A stretch of DNA of 64,000 nt from RGIG7213 sp045544195 (GTDB taxonomy: Bacteria; Bacillota; Clostridia; Oscillospirales; CAG-272): contig JAZPYO010000055.1 in the NCBI GenBank assembly GCA_045544195.1, forward strand, positions 15,050-79,049, written 5' to 3'. Positions 1 to 7,542 of this stretch are shown piece by piece. The translations under genes and the position numbers were made by a program. The notes under the pieces were generated by a model. It was given only the letters and a program-made list of their open reading frames with translations, ran no database searches and was not told the origin of the DNA. Each line of letters opens with the position of its first letter. The stretch's first letter is position 1.

Positions 1-2
1 TT

Positions 3-794
3 TTCGAAAGATCGTTGAAAACACCCGTAAATACAAAAAGATCGAAGATACTGTACGAGCTTTTCTCATCGCTGAAGGAAGACGCGGGCGTGTTTTACGC
101 TCTGTATGATATTATATCGGACTGCCAAAGCGCTCTTCCGTACGCCACCGACGCTTACGCAACTGACGAAACGGAAGATCAAAGGCGAAGGATAATAAGC
201 GAAATATCAGCTCTCGGATATACGGGACAATACCCCGTATTTATGAAAAAAACGGAGGTGAAGGGCTTGCGCCTTGTTTCCGACGGCAACTTCGGACAAA
301 GCTATTTCGTATTGAACGAAAGGAACGTTTTTGCATTTATCTGCGTTCGTGAGGAGCTTGATTGCGGAAGAATCGTGCATTTCTTTGAAAGCGGCAGTGT
401 GCTGTCACGAAAAAAGGATATTGAAAAAGGGGTATTTCCCGATGCATTCACACCGTTTTTCACAAAAAACGGCAGACATTTTTCAATGCCGAACCTTTTT
501 ATAAACGAAGATACTGACTTGAAAACTAAGGTGCAGATCGCCGCAAAGCGCGCAGAGCTCATTCCGCTGAGCAAAAGCGAAAGAAAGACAGTATTTACAA
601 CGCCCGTCGGCTGCATTATCCTCTCCGCCCTGCTTTCAGGCGTACTGTTCGGCGGTATGTTCACGGTAGTAGGATCGGTCGTGCTTGCATTGACTGATTC
701 TCCGATGAGCGCGTGCATTCCCGTATTTGCGTTCACATCGCTCGCATTCGCCTTGTGTATGGGCATTATAATGATGCTTTGCAACAGACGGTAG
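3..794 (+). CDS. Hypothetical membrane protein, 5' end open
   Basis: I do not recognise this family. The reading frame is open to the left edge of the window. The first possible start inside is a TTG at 15, without a clear ribosome-binding site, so the true start may lie outside. The roughly 190-residue N-terminal part is soluble and mixed alpha/beta. It is followed by a basic stretch and two hydrophobic segments (about residues 198-222 and 230-253), ending in a short Cys-Asn-Arg-Arg tail. This suggests a cytoplasmic domain anchored by a C-terminal hairpin of membrane helices. A strong hairpin terminator follows directly, so it is the last gene of its transcript. Confidence 0.6.
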   Translation, partial: FERSLKTPVNTKRSKILYELFSSLKEDAGVFYALYDIISDCQSALPYATDAYATDETEDQRRRIISEISALGYTGQYPVFMKKTEVKGLRLVSDGNFGQSYFVLNERNVFAFICVREELDCGRIVHFFESGSVLSRKKDIEKGVFPDAFTPFFTKNGRHFSMPNLFINEDTDLKTKVQIAAKRAELIPLSKSERKTVFTTPVGCIILSALLSGVLFGGMFTVVGSVVLALTDSPMSACIPVFAFTSLAFALCMGIIMMLCNRR

Positions 795-806
795 ATAAAA
801 GTAAAA

Positions 807-845
807 CAGGCGTTATGTCATCTGACACAACGCCTGCATTTTTTG
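807..845 (+). terminator. Intrinsic terminator
   Basis: CAGGCGTT (807-814) pairs with AACGCCTG (829-836). The inner arms TGTCA/TGACA extend the stem, and a T-rich run follows. It ends the transcript of the membrane protein upstream. The stem can also form on the minus strand, near the 3' end of the convergent small surface protein gene. Confidence 0.8.
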
Positions 846-855
846 TATAATGAAA

Positions 856-1092
856 TCATCTGCCCGAAATATACCGTTTCCTCATTACAAGATACAGGGC
901 AAGTATGCTCGATGACGCCACTATGACCGCGGCGGCAAAGATTATATCGCCCGTCAGCGGATTTTCTACGGCATCATCACCGCTTTGCTCATAATACACC
1001 GCCTGATCCGAGGCAAGAGCCGTAACAGATATGAATGCGGTAAACAGCATTGCGACAATTGCAACGGCGGCGATCATTCTTTTCACGTTCAT
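856..1092 (-). CDS. Tiny surface protein with sortase-like anchor
   Basis: A 78-residue protein with an N-terminal signal peptide (residues 1-28, cleavage probably after ALA). A mature stretch of about 17 acidic/polar residues follows, then NPLTGD at 44-49, a hydrophobic helix and the basic tail MRKRYISGR. The C-terminal layout matches the LPxTG-type cell-wall sorting signals of Clostridia (motif, helix, positive tail), with NPLTG in place of LPxTG. Almost nothing would be exposed on the surface, so it may be a remnant, a very small peptide display protein, or simply a two-helix membrane protein. No sortase gene is in the window. Its start lies 246 bp from the divergent SDR gene. Confidence 0.6.
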   Translation of the reverse strand: MNVKRMIAAVAIVAMLFTAFISVTALASDQAVYYEQSGDDAVENPLTGDIIFAAAVIVASSSILALYLVMRKRYISGR

Positions 1093-1338
1093 ACCGAAAG
1101 CGACCCCTTTCCGACAACGGTTTCGTTAACCGTATCTTTTCTTTGTGTTCTCATTCTATCATAAAAATTCACATTTGTCAACATCTTTTTAAAAAATAAT
1201 CAAATTTAATTAAAAAAATCGCAAATTTGCTTTTATTAATTTTTAATTTGTTACTGATTCTATTGCTTTTTTCGCCTTCAGATGTTATAATTTATTTATA
1301 ATTATATTCAATAATTCCGCTTAATAAAAGGAGATATT
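1093..1338. other. AT-rich divergent intergenic region
   Basis: This 246-bp, very AT-rich stretch separates two divergent genes and must hold both promoters. I see no convincing consensus -35/-10 pair. The SDR gene has a clear ribosome-binding site (AAAGGAG) just before its ATG. No small gene or structured RNA was recognised. Confidence 0.4.
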
Positions 1339-2067
1339 ATGAGTTCTGTTTTAATTACGGGAGCATCGGGCGGCATCGGGAGAGCCTGCGCCGAGCTTTT
1401 TGCAAAAAACGGCTACGGGGTCATGGCGTGCTATAACAAAAATGAACAGGCGGCAGTCGATCTTTGCCAAAGACTGACAGAAAGCGGCTATACGGCATAC
1501 GCATGCAAGCTCGATGTAACGTCAAAGGAGGACGCAAAAAGAGCCGTTGCCCTGTGCGAATACAAATTCGGCGGACTTACCGCGCTTGTAAACAATGCAG
1601 GAATAGGACAAATAAAGGTAATGGCTGACATAACGGAAGGCGATCTTGACAAAATGCTCGATATAAATGTAAAGGGCGCATTCAACGTAACTCAGGCAGC
1701 TTTGCCTCTTCTCCGCTCCGAAATGGGACGGATAGTCAACGTATCGTCAATGTGGGGGATAGCGGGCGCAAGCTGCGAGGTGCATTATTCGGCATCGAAG
1801 GCGGCGCTCATCGGCTTTACAAAGGCATTGGCAAAGGAGGAAGCTCCGAACGGCGTTCGTGTAAACTGCGTAGCGCCCGGATTTATAATGACGGATATGA
1901 ACGCGTCGCTTTCCGATGAGGTCATAGCGGATATAATATCAAAAACTCCGCTCGGAAGATCGGGCATCGGTCTTGACGTAGCGTACGCAATATACTTTTT
2001 ATGCTCGTATCAGTCATCGTTCATCACAGGTCAGACGTTGACCGTTGACGGCGGATATATCCTTTAA
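1339..2067 (+). CDS. SDR-family oxidoreductase (FabG/YmfI-like)
   Basis: A complete 242-residue classical short-chain dehydrogenase. Visible motifs are the nucleotide-binding TGASGGIG (7-14), NNAG (85-88), the catalytic Ser136/137-Tyr150-x3-Lys154, and the PGFIMTDM loop near 180. It should reduce a carbonyl group with NAD(P)H in the cytoplasm. Length and isolated position fit the YmfI group (elongation factor P 5-aminopentanone reductase) at least as well as fatty-acid FabG, because no fab genes are near. I cannot separate these from sequence alone. The gene stands alone between a divergent surface gene and a new promoter. Confidence 0.85.
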   Translation: MSSVLITGASGGIGRACAELFAKNGYGVMACYNKNEQAAVDLCQRLTESGYTAYACKLDVTSKEDAKRAVALCEYKFGGLTALVNNAGIGQIKVMADITEGDLDKMLDINVKGAFNVTQAALPLLRSEMGRIVNVSSMWGIAGASCEVHYSASKAALIGFTKALAKEEAPNGVRVNCVAPGFIMTDMNASLSDEVIADIISKTPLGRSGIGLDVAYAIYFLCSYQSSFITGQTLTVDGGYIL

Positions 2068-2102
2068 ACGATAAAAATTTAATGTTTTTCGTTAAAAACT
2101 AC

Positions 2103-2131
2103 TTGACAAACGTAAAATGCTGTGATATACT
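2103..2131 (+). promoter_or_regulatory. SigA-type promoter of the DUF2975/HTH pair
   Basis: TTGACA at 2103-2108, a 17-base spacer and TATACT at 2126-2131, about 45 bases before the ATG of the membrane protein. The match to the housekeeping consensus is near perfect. Confidence 0.8.
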
Positions 2132-2176
2132 CATCTCACGATATATCGAACATTTTCACATTCAAGGAGTAGTTTT

Positions 2177-2764
2177 ATGAAAAATTTAAGGTCTATGGCA
2201 AGCATTCTGTATTACGCATTCACCGTGATGCTTTTCTTGTCTGTATTTGCTCTTGTTGCAAGCATTGCGGCATTTGCGATATTAGCTGCGTTGGACTTAC
2301 CGTTCAACACTTTACAGCTTTCACCCGTGACGTTCGGGCTGAACACGGAAGCTCTGGACATCACATCCCGTGACACCGTGTTCGTTACGCTTGCAGAGGC
2401 TCTGAATATGGCAGCAGGCTCAGCCTTTGCCGCCGTTATATTCGGGAAATTAAGGTCAATGCTCCGTCTTATCAAGGACGGCAAGCCGTTTGCCCAGCCG
2501 ATAGGAAAAATACTGAAAAGCCTCGGAAATATAACGCTGATATACAGCATCTGCTCATTTATTTTGCAAGGAATAAGCTCGTTTGCCCTTGCGCATTTTA
2601 TAAATAAATTCGCTCATATATTCCAAAACGAATATATCACGTCTATCAACGTATCATCAACGGTAAACGCACATCTTATATGGTTAGCGTTACTGCTTTA
2701 TCTGCTTGCGTATATATTCGATTACGGTCAGCAGCTCCAAAAATTATCCGACGAAACGCTGTGA
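2177..2764 (+). CDS. DUF2975-type membrane protein
   Basis: A 195-residue protein with four predicted membrane segments (about 10-35, 70-90, 112-135, 163-182). It belongs by layout to the DUF2975 family: four helices, with a LRSMLRLIKDGKPF-type cytoplasmic loop between helices 2 and 3. The biochemical role of this family is unknown. It is regularly paired with a small YozG-like HTH regulator, and here the regulator starts 8 bases after the stop codon. An AAGGAG ribosome-binding site precedes the ATG. A strong promoter lies upstream, so the pair forms its own operon and is probably self-regulated (inference). Confidence 0.75.
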   Translation: MKNLRSMASILYYAFTVMLFLSVFALVASIAAFAILAALDLPFNTLQLSPVTFGLNTEALDITSRDTVFVTLAEALNMAAGSAFAAVIFGKLRSMLRLIKDGKPFAQPIGKILKSLGNITLIYSICSFILQGISSFALAHFINKFAHIFQNEYITSINVSSTVNAHLIWLALLLYLLAYIFDYGQQLQKLSDETL

Positions 2765-2771
2765 GGTAAAA

Positions 2772-2987
2772 ATGGCAATCATTCTGCGCTTGGACCGCGT
2801 AATGGCGGACAGAAAAATATCGTTAAACGAGCTTTCCGAAAAGGTCGGAATAGCAAACGTAAACCTTTCAAAAATAAAAACAGGCAAAATATCCGCTATC
2901 CGCTTTTCCACGCTGGAGGCAATATGCGACGTTCTCGACTGCCAGCCGGGCGACATTCTGGAATTTCAGCGTGATAAGACGGAATAG
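2772..2987 (+). CDS. YozG-like XRE-family transcriptional regulator
   Basis: A 71-residue protein that is almost only a helix-turn-helix domain of the Cro/C1 type: ELSEKVGIANVNLSKIKTGK gives helices 2-3, followed by TLEAICDVLDCQPGDILEF, a very typical end of this family. I chose the ATG at 2772 because GAGGT sits just upstream. Longer starts would overlap the preceding gene. It is probably a DNA-binding repressor or regulator of its own DUF2975 operon, by analogy with the common gene pair. Confidence 0.85.
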   Translation: MAIILRLDRVMADRKISLNELSEKVGIANVNLSKIKTGKISAIRFSTLEAICDVLDCQPGDILEFQRDKTE

Positions 2988-3081
2988 ATCCGTTTTCATC
3001 AACGAAAAATTTGCGGTATAAATATTTTGCATAAAGATCGTTTTCTACTCAGGTAAATATTAAGATCGATCGGGTGATAAT

Positions 3082-3517
3082 ATGGAAAGCAAAAATGCTC
3101 TGTCAAAAAGAAAGAGCACTCGTTTAAGAGGATTTGATTACGGCAAAACGGGTGCGTATTTTTTAACGGTATGTACCGAAAACAGAAAAAACATCCTTTC
3201 AACGATCACCGTATACATTCGGGAGGGGAGACCCATTTAACGATACATTCGGGAGGGGAGACCCCCATAACGATACGTTCGGGAGGGGAGACCCCTCCCC
3301 TACTACGACAACAACGGTGAATGCGGTGATGGGGTGGCTTAAATATCAGGCGACAAAAGAGATAAATCAATTTCAAAACACGGTGGGTGATAAAATATTT
3401 CAGCGCTCTTTTTTCGACCACATCGTACGCAATTATGATGACTATCACAAAATATGCAAATACATATACGAAAATCCGGCACGCTGGTATTATGACAAAT
3501 TATATTCAGAAGAATGA
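3082..3517 (+). pseudogene. Broken REP-associated (Y1/IS200-like) transposase
   Basis: Two pieces of one transposase. The N-terminal piece (ATG 3082) encodes RLRGFDYGKTGAYFLTVCTENR, typical of the start of Y1/RAYT transposases. It runs into a 30-bp repeat array and stops at 3240. The C-terminal piece, in another frame, encodes WLKYQATKEINQ, then FQRSFFDHIVRNYDDYHKI and the end IYENPARWYYDKLYSEE, also typical. The central part with the catalytic MPNHIH-type metal-binding motif is missing, so it cannot act as a transposase. The frame of the C-terminal piece stays open through the repeat array. This shows that the 30-bp units (a multiple of three) do not themselves break translation in that frame. 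Confidence 0.85.
3211..3308 (+). repeat. 30-bp hairpin repeat array inside the transposase
   Basis: Three units with a 30-bp period (starting at 3211, 3241, 3271), each containing GATACATTCGGGAGGGGAGA or a one-base variant. The last unit is complete and forms a perfect hairpin: GGGAGGGG (3281-3288), loop AGA, CCCCTCCC (3292-3299). The first two units lack the right arm. This looks like a REP-type element, and it sits inside the gene for the enzyme class known to be associated with REPs. Confidence 0.85.
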
Positions 3518-3599
3518 GGGCAGACCCCTTTAACGATACATTCGGGAGGGGAGACCCCTTAACGATACGTTCGGGAGGGGAGACCCCTCCCCTACGACC
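3518..3599 (+). repeat. Second hairpin repeat array after the transposase
   Basis: Directly after the stop codon of the C-terminal transposase piece, the same 30-bp unit recurs. There is a fragment (3518-3532), a unit without the right arm (3533-3562) and a complete hairpin unit (3563-3599: GGGAGGGG 3573-3580, AGA, CCCCTCCC 3584-3591). The order of truncated units followed by one complete unit is the same as in the first array. Confidence 0.85.
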
Positions 3600-3712
3600 A
3601 ATGCAAAAAAAATATTAATAACATTTCAGCAACAAATCAAAAACAAAACGAAAAAAACTGCGCTGTATGATATGATCGTAACGAAACGGAAAAGCAAGAA
3701 AGGAAATCGATC

Positions 3713-4078
3713 ATGAACAGAAACGATCAGCAGTTTATAGCACAGAAGATCCGCACGCAGTACACGGAAAAGCAGTCAAGCGAGCTTGACGAGCTTCGAG
3801 CGCTCGATGCTGAAGTAAAGCGTCCTGCAAACGTATTTGCATACGTATTCGGCATATTTTCAGCAATCATTATGGGCTCGGGAATGAGCCTTGTTATGAC
3901 AGACCTCGGGCAAACGCTCAACATTGGAAACCCTTTGCTCTGGGGTATAATCATCGGCGTTGTCGGTATGCTTATGGCGATTATCAACTATCCGATATAC
4001 AAATCCATCTTATCGTCACGCAAAAAGAAATACGCAGCAAGGATCATATCGCTCAGCGAAAAGCTGATGCAAAAATAA
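3713..4078 (+). CDS. Small two-helix membrane protein, paralogue A
   Basis: A 121-residue protein with a charged, probably helical N-terminus (1-40), two membrane segments (about 43-68 and 77-97) and a basic cytoplasmic tail. I do not know a function. It is clearly paralogous to the protein encoded at 6881-7294. Both have an ELRALDAxV-type motif before helix 1, the signature GMSLxMTDx in the middle, a pattern ending YPIYxxI and a tail ending ELMxK/KLMQK. The two copies flank a two-component system, so both may belong to one stress or envelope response (inference). The ATG at 3713 follows AAGGAAA. Confidence 0.75.
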   Translation: MNRNDQQFIAQKIRTQYTEKQSSELDELRALDAEVKRPANVFAYVFGIFSAIIMGSGMSLVMTDLGQTLNIGNPLLWGIIIGVVGMLMAIINYPIYKSILSSRKKKYAARIISLSEKLMQK

Positions 4079-4084
4079 TAACAG

Positions 4085-4120
4085 ATACAAGCGGGGGAAA
4101 ATATCCTCGCTTGTATTTTG
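4085..4120 (+). terminator. Intrinsic terminator
   Basis: ATACAAGCGGG (4085-4095) pairs with CCTCGCTTGTAT (4105-4116) with one bulge and is followed by TTTTG. It separates the small membrane protein from the two-component operon. Confidence 0.7.
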
Positions 4121-4259
4121 TTATAACGTAATATCACGATATTTTCTCAAAATACCGCCCTTGCAAACAAAACTTTAACATTTGTGTGCTATAATACAGA
4201 AAATAAGTCCTATAAGCGTGTGTTTGTTTTTTTATAGAGAAACTCAGGGGTGAAGAATT

Positions 4260-4931
4260 ATGTTTAAAATATTGGTAGTTGAGGACGACAGGGACCTGAA
4301 CAAAAGCGTATGCTCATTTCTTAACCAAAGCGGATATGAAGCCGTCGGCTGTCTTTGCGCAGATGATGCATACGATGAAATGTATAAGACAACGTTTGAT
4401 CTTATAGTGTCCGACATTATGATGCCAAAGACAGACGGATTTGAATTTACAAAAACAGTACGCTCGCTCAACAGCGACATTCCGATACTGTTTATGACCG
4501 CAAGAGACGATTTCGAATCCAAGCAGAAGGGCTACCGTATGGGAATTGACGATTATATGACAAAGCCCGTCGATCTTGACGAAATGCTTCTGCGGATAGG
4601 CGCGCTTTTAAGACGCTCAAAAATAGCCAACAGCCGCCGTATTGAAACAGGCACCTTCATAATGGACGCAGATGAAAGAAGCGCGACGCTGAACGGCAAG
4701 GAAATACAGCTGACGGCAAGGGAATTTGACCTGTTATACAAGCTTTTGTCATATCCGAAGAAAACGTTTACACGCACACAGCTTATGGATGAATTCTGGG
4801 ATGTTGACACGCAGGCAAGCACAAGAACGGTCGATGTATATATGACAAAGCTCCGTTCAAAGCTATCAGAATGCGACAGCTTTGAACTACAGACCGTTCA
4901 CGGTCTCGGCTACAAGGCGGTGATAAAATGA
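4260..4931 (+). CDS. OmpR-family response regulator
   Basis: A 223-residue two-domain regulator. The receiver domain (1-120) has the acidic pair Glu8-Asp9-Asp10, the phosphoacceptor Asp52 in VSDIMMP, Thr79 in FMTARDD and Lys102 in TKPVD. The C-terminal winged-helix DNA-binding domain (about 125-223) contains LTAREFDLLYKL and RTVDVYMTKLRSKL, typical of OmpR/PhoB. It should be phosphorylated by the histidine kinase encoded immediately downstream, whose start overlaps its stop by 4 bases. A membrane protein and a small paralogous membrane protein follow in the same transcript and may be targets or partners. The signal is unknown. Confidence 0.93.
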   Translation: MFKILVVEDDRDLNKSVCSFLNQSGYEAVGCLCADDAYDEMYKTTFDLIVSDIMMPKTDGFEFTKTVRSLNSDIPILFMTARDDFESKQKGYRMGIDDYMTKPVDLDEMLLRIGALLRRSKIANSRRIETGTFIMDADERSATLNGKEIQLTAREFDLLYKLLSYPKKTFTRTQLMDEFWDVDTQASTRTVDVYMTKLRSKLSECDSFELQTVHGLGYKAVIK

Positions 4932-5995
4932 AGAATACAGTCTTCCGCAAGGTACTTCGGGAGCTTAACAGCTTTCTTTTGTTCTTCGTATCGGTCGGAT
5001 TTGTGGTATCCTGCTGTATGATGCTTTTTTTGCAGGTACTTTCAAAGCAGATGGGGCTCGTTTATACGCCCGAAAACATTGCCGATGCCGCAAAGATCAC
5101 TTTTTTGAACGTCATTATCATAACCGTACTGTTCAAAGTGATCGACTGTATCCGCCGCAGAATAATGGTGGAAAGACCTGTAAAAATGATAACAGATGCA
5201 ACAGAGCAGATAATGAAGGGCGATTTTTCCGTGCGTGTAAAGCCGATGAACGCATCGGGTATGGAGGGCTTCAACAAGATCGGTCAGGCGATAAACTCGA
5301 TGGCTCAGGAGCTTTACGGCGTTGAAACTCTGAGGGCGGATTTTATAGCAAACGTATCGCACGAAATAAAGACACCTCTTTCAGTCATACATAATTACGC
5401 AACGCTTTTGCACTCTGACGCTCTGCCTGCGAAAAAAATAACCGAATACGCAAGAGCGATCACAGATGCAGGTAACCGTTTGTCTGATATGATAACGAAT
5501 ATTCTGAAGCTGAACCGCCTTGAAAATCAGCAGATATTCCCAAGGGCTGATGTATTTGACCTCGGTGAGCAGCTATGCGAATGTCTTTTGCAATACGAAA
5601 ATGTGTGGGAGGAAAAGGACATAACGATACATACGGACATCACCGCCGATGTATCCGTACGGGCAGACGGGGAGCTTTTATCTCTTGTATGGAACAATCT
5701 TCTTTCAAACGCATTCAAATTCACAGATAACGGCGGAGCTGTTACGGTACTCTTGACATCGGACGAAGATCACGCAACCGTCAGTATAGCAGATACGGGC
5801 TGCGGAATGACGAACGAGGTGGGAGAGCATATATTTGAAAAATTCTATCAGGGCGACACATCGCGCGCAACGCAGGGCAACGGACTCGGGCTTGCTTTGG
5901 TAAAAAGGGTGATAGACATTATGCAGGGCGAAATATGTATCGACAGCACGCTCGGCGTCGGCAGTACGTTTACAGTAAGGATCAGAAGGGTGTAA
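4928..5995 (+). CDS. Sensor histidine kinase
   Basis: A 355-residue membrane kinase with two membrane helices (about 15-38 and 57-75) separated by only about 18 residues. It has almost no outside sensor domain and probably senses within the membrane or through its neighbours. A HAMP linker follows (about 78-130), then HisKA with His145 in NVSHEIKTPL. The ATPase domain shows the N-box NNLLSNAFKFT, the G1 motif DTGCGMT and the G2 motif GNGLGLALV. It is translationally coupled to the response regulator (ATGA overlap) and to the next gene. The short extracytoplasmic loop is typical of intramembrane-sensing kinases of Firmicutes, often linked to envelope stress (family knowledge). Confidence 0.93.
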   Translation: MKNTVFRKVLRELNSFLLFFVSVGFVVSCCMMLFLQVLSKQMGLVYTPENIADAAKITFLNVIIITVLFKVIDCIRRRIMVERPVKMITDATEQIMKGDFSVRVKPMNASGMEGFNKIGQAINSMAQELYGVETLRADFIANVSHEIKTPLSVIHNYATLLHSDALPAKKITEYARAITDAGNRLSDMITNILKLNRLENQQIFPRADVFDLGEQLCECLLQYENVWEEKDITIHTDITADVSVRADGELLSLVWNNLLSNAFKFTDNGGAVTVLLTSDEDHATVSIADTGCGMTNEVGEHIFEKFYQGDTSRATQGNGLGLALVKRVIDIMQGEICIDSTLGVGSTFTVRIRRV

Positions 5996-5997
5996 AA

Positions 5998-6888
5998 GTG
6001 AAATATAAAAGGATCGCTCACGCATTGCTTTTTCCGCCGATGGCAATTATGATAATTCTTCTGACCGTTTCGACCTGTCTGCTCGTTTTCTGTATGGTAT
6101 ACGTCGGCACAAGGTCGGTATCTGCAATCGTTTCCTACGTGCTGTCAGCATACACGCTTACGGTCTGGTGCTTCAGAATACCCCATCTTGTAAGGGCAAT
6201 ACGGTCTTTCAAAAACGGGAATAAATACGCATTACGCTGGAGGAGCGATGCGCGCTTGCGGGTAAACGTATCGCTTTACGGCTCGCTCGTTTTCAACACG
6301 GTGTACGGAATATTTCAGCTATGGCTCTCAGCTTACCATAAAACGTTCTGGTTCGGCTCGCTCGGTGCGTATTATATCTGCCTTGCCGTTATGCGTTTCT
6401 TTCTGGTAAGACATACGAGAAAATATACCCCGAGAGAAAAAATGCGCGCGGAGCTTATAAAATACCGTGCTTGCGGATGGATATTTCTTATAATGAGCCT
6501 TGCTTTGTCGCTGATAGTTTTCTTTATGGTATATTGGGACAGAACGTTTGAGCATCATATGATAACATCTATCACAATGGCTGCTTATACATTCACCACA
6601 CTTACCGTTGCCATCGTCAACGCCGTAAAATACAGAAAATACAACAGCCCTGTCTTTTCTGCATCAAAGACGATAAGTCTTGCATCATCACTCGTTTCTA
6701 TGCTGACGCTCACATCAACGATGCTGACTGCATTCAACGACGGTACAATGACACCGATAACAAGAAAAATACTGCTTTCCTGCACAGGCGCGGCAGTTTC
6801 CTGCGCGGTCATCACAATGGCAGTTTATATGATCGTCAACGGTACAAAAGGATTAAAAAAACATAAAAAAGAGGAGCAAAATGGATAA
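5998..6888 (+). CDS. Multi-pass membrane protein of the two-component operon
   Basis: A 296-residue integral membrane protein with about seven to eight hydrophobic segments joined by short basic loops. I do not recognise a named family. I chose GTG 5998 because AGAAGGGTG lies just before it and the kinase stops 2 bases upstream. A longer start at 5935 would overlap the kinase gene. Its stop overlaps the start of the next small membrane protein by 8 bases, so regulator, kinase and both membrane proteins form one tightly coupled operon. It may be an accessory sensor or a target of the system (inference from context only). Confidence 0.75.
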   Translation: MKYKRIAHALLFPPMAIMIILLTVSTCLLVFCMVYVGTRSVSAIVSYVLSAYTLTVWCFRIPHLVRAIRSFKNGNKYALRWRSDARLRVNVSLYGSLVFNTVYGIFQLWLSAYHKTFWFGSLGAYYICLAVMRFFLVRHTRKYTPREKMRAELIKYRACGWIFLIMSLALSLIVFFMVYWDRTFEHHMITSITMAAYTFTTLTVAIVNAVKYRKYNSPVFSASKTISLASSLVSMLTLTSTMLTAFNDGTMTPITRKILLSCTGAAVSCAVITMAVYMIVNGTKGLKKHKKEEQNG

Positions 6889-7294
6889 CAATAACAAGCA
6901 AAACAGCTTTTCATATACTTATTCCGCGCAGCAGCAGGCAGAAATAAAGCGTATTCGGGAAAGGTATTCGCCGTCCGATGAAGCGCAGGATAAAATGAAG
7001 CAATTAAGGGCCCTTGACGCAAGCGTTACAAGAGCGGCAACGGTCACATCGCTCATATTCGGCGTCATAGGAACACTGCTTTTAGGCTTCGGAATGAGCC
7101 TTATTATGACGGACATTTCATCATTCATCGGCATTTACGGAAGAGCGGCTTTTATATGGGGCGTCGCTGTCGGATGCTCAGGGCTTATCCTCTGCTTTCT
7201 TGCATATCCGATATATAACGCAATTACAAAAGCAAAAAGAAAAAAGCTCGCCCCTGTAATACTGAAGCTGACAGACGAGCTGATGAAGAAATGA
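6881..7294 (+). CDS. Small two-helix membrane protein, paralogue B
   Basis: A 137-residue protein and paralogue of the protein encoded at 3713-4078. It has a polar, Gln-rich N-terminus, two membrane segments (about 52-77 and 89-110), the shared GMSLIMTDI signature and a Lys-rich tail ending DELMKK. It overlaps the gene before it by 8 bases and has AGGAGCAAA as ribosome-binding site, so it is translated as the last gene of the two-component operon. A function is not known. The arrangement suggests two diverged copies under the same or related control. Confidence 0.75.
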   Translation: MDNNNKQNSFSYTYSAQQQAEIKRIRERYSPSDEAQDKMKQLRALDASVTRAATVTSLIFGVIGTLLLGFGMSLIMTDISSFIGIYGRAAFIWGVAVGCSGLILCFLAYPIYNAITKAKRKKLAPVILKLTDELMKK

Positions 7295-7301
7295 ATAACG
7301 C

Positions 7302-7346
7302 AAAAGCAACCGACCGACAGGCAAAAAGCCGTCAGCGGTTGCTTTT
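7302..7346 (+). terminator. Intrinsic terminator of the two-component operon
   Basis: AAAAGCAACCG (7302-7312) pairs with CGGTTGCTTTT (7336-7346). The stem ends in a T run on either strand, so it can also stop transcription coming from the convergent aminotransferase gene. Confidence 0.75.
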
Positions 7347-7360
7347 ATCATTCTTATATA

Positions 7361-7542
7361 TCACATTTTCACGAATGCATCCTTCTTTTCATCGGAACAC
7401 CGATATAAACACCGAATATCTGCTATATCCTTGACAGCAACGGCGCCTGCACCGACGGCGCTGTCAGAGCAGATATTCGTATTGTTTTTCGCGGTTGCTC
7501 CTGTTCCGATATGCGTGATGCACTTTTTTCGTCTTTGTGTAA
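7361..7542 (-). pseudogene. Remnant of a PglD/NeuD-type sugar acetyltransferase
   Basis: Directly behind the aminotransferase gene, one frame reads CITHIGTGATAKNNTNIC, then SDSAVGAGAVAVKDIAD, the left-handed beta-helix repeats of hexapeptide acyltransferases. After a one-base frameshift the text continues in the next frame as GVYIGVPMKRRMHS and a stop, the usual GVPA-type end of PglD/NeuD proteins. Only about 55 C-terminal residues remain, and the N-terminal nucleotide-sugar-binding part is gone. PglD acetylates an amino-sugar nucleotide made by a DegT-type aminotransferase (PglE), so the pair was probably once a bacillosamine-like sugar module. That last step is inference. Confidence 0.75.

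Noticed and set aside
302..784. Minus-strand frame of 160 codons
   Set aside because: It lies fully inside the plus-strand membrane protein gene and has no recognisable domain.
3211..3599. CRISPR-like array
   Set aside because: The 30-bp units are directly adjacent without unique spacers and no cas genes are near; they are tandem hairpin repeats.
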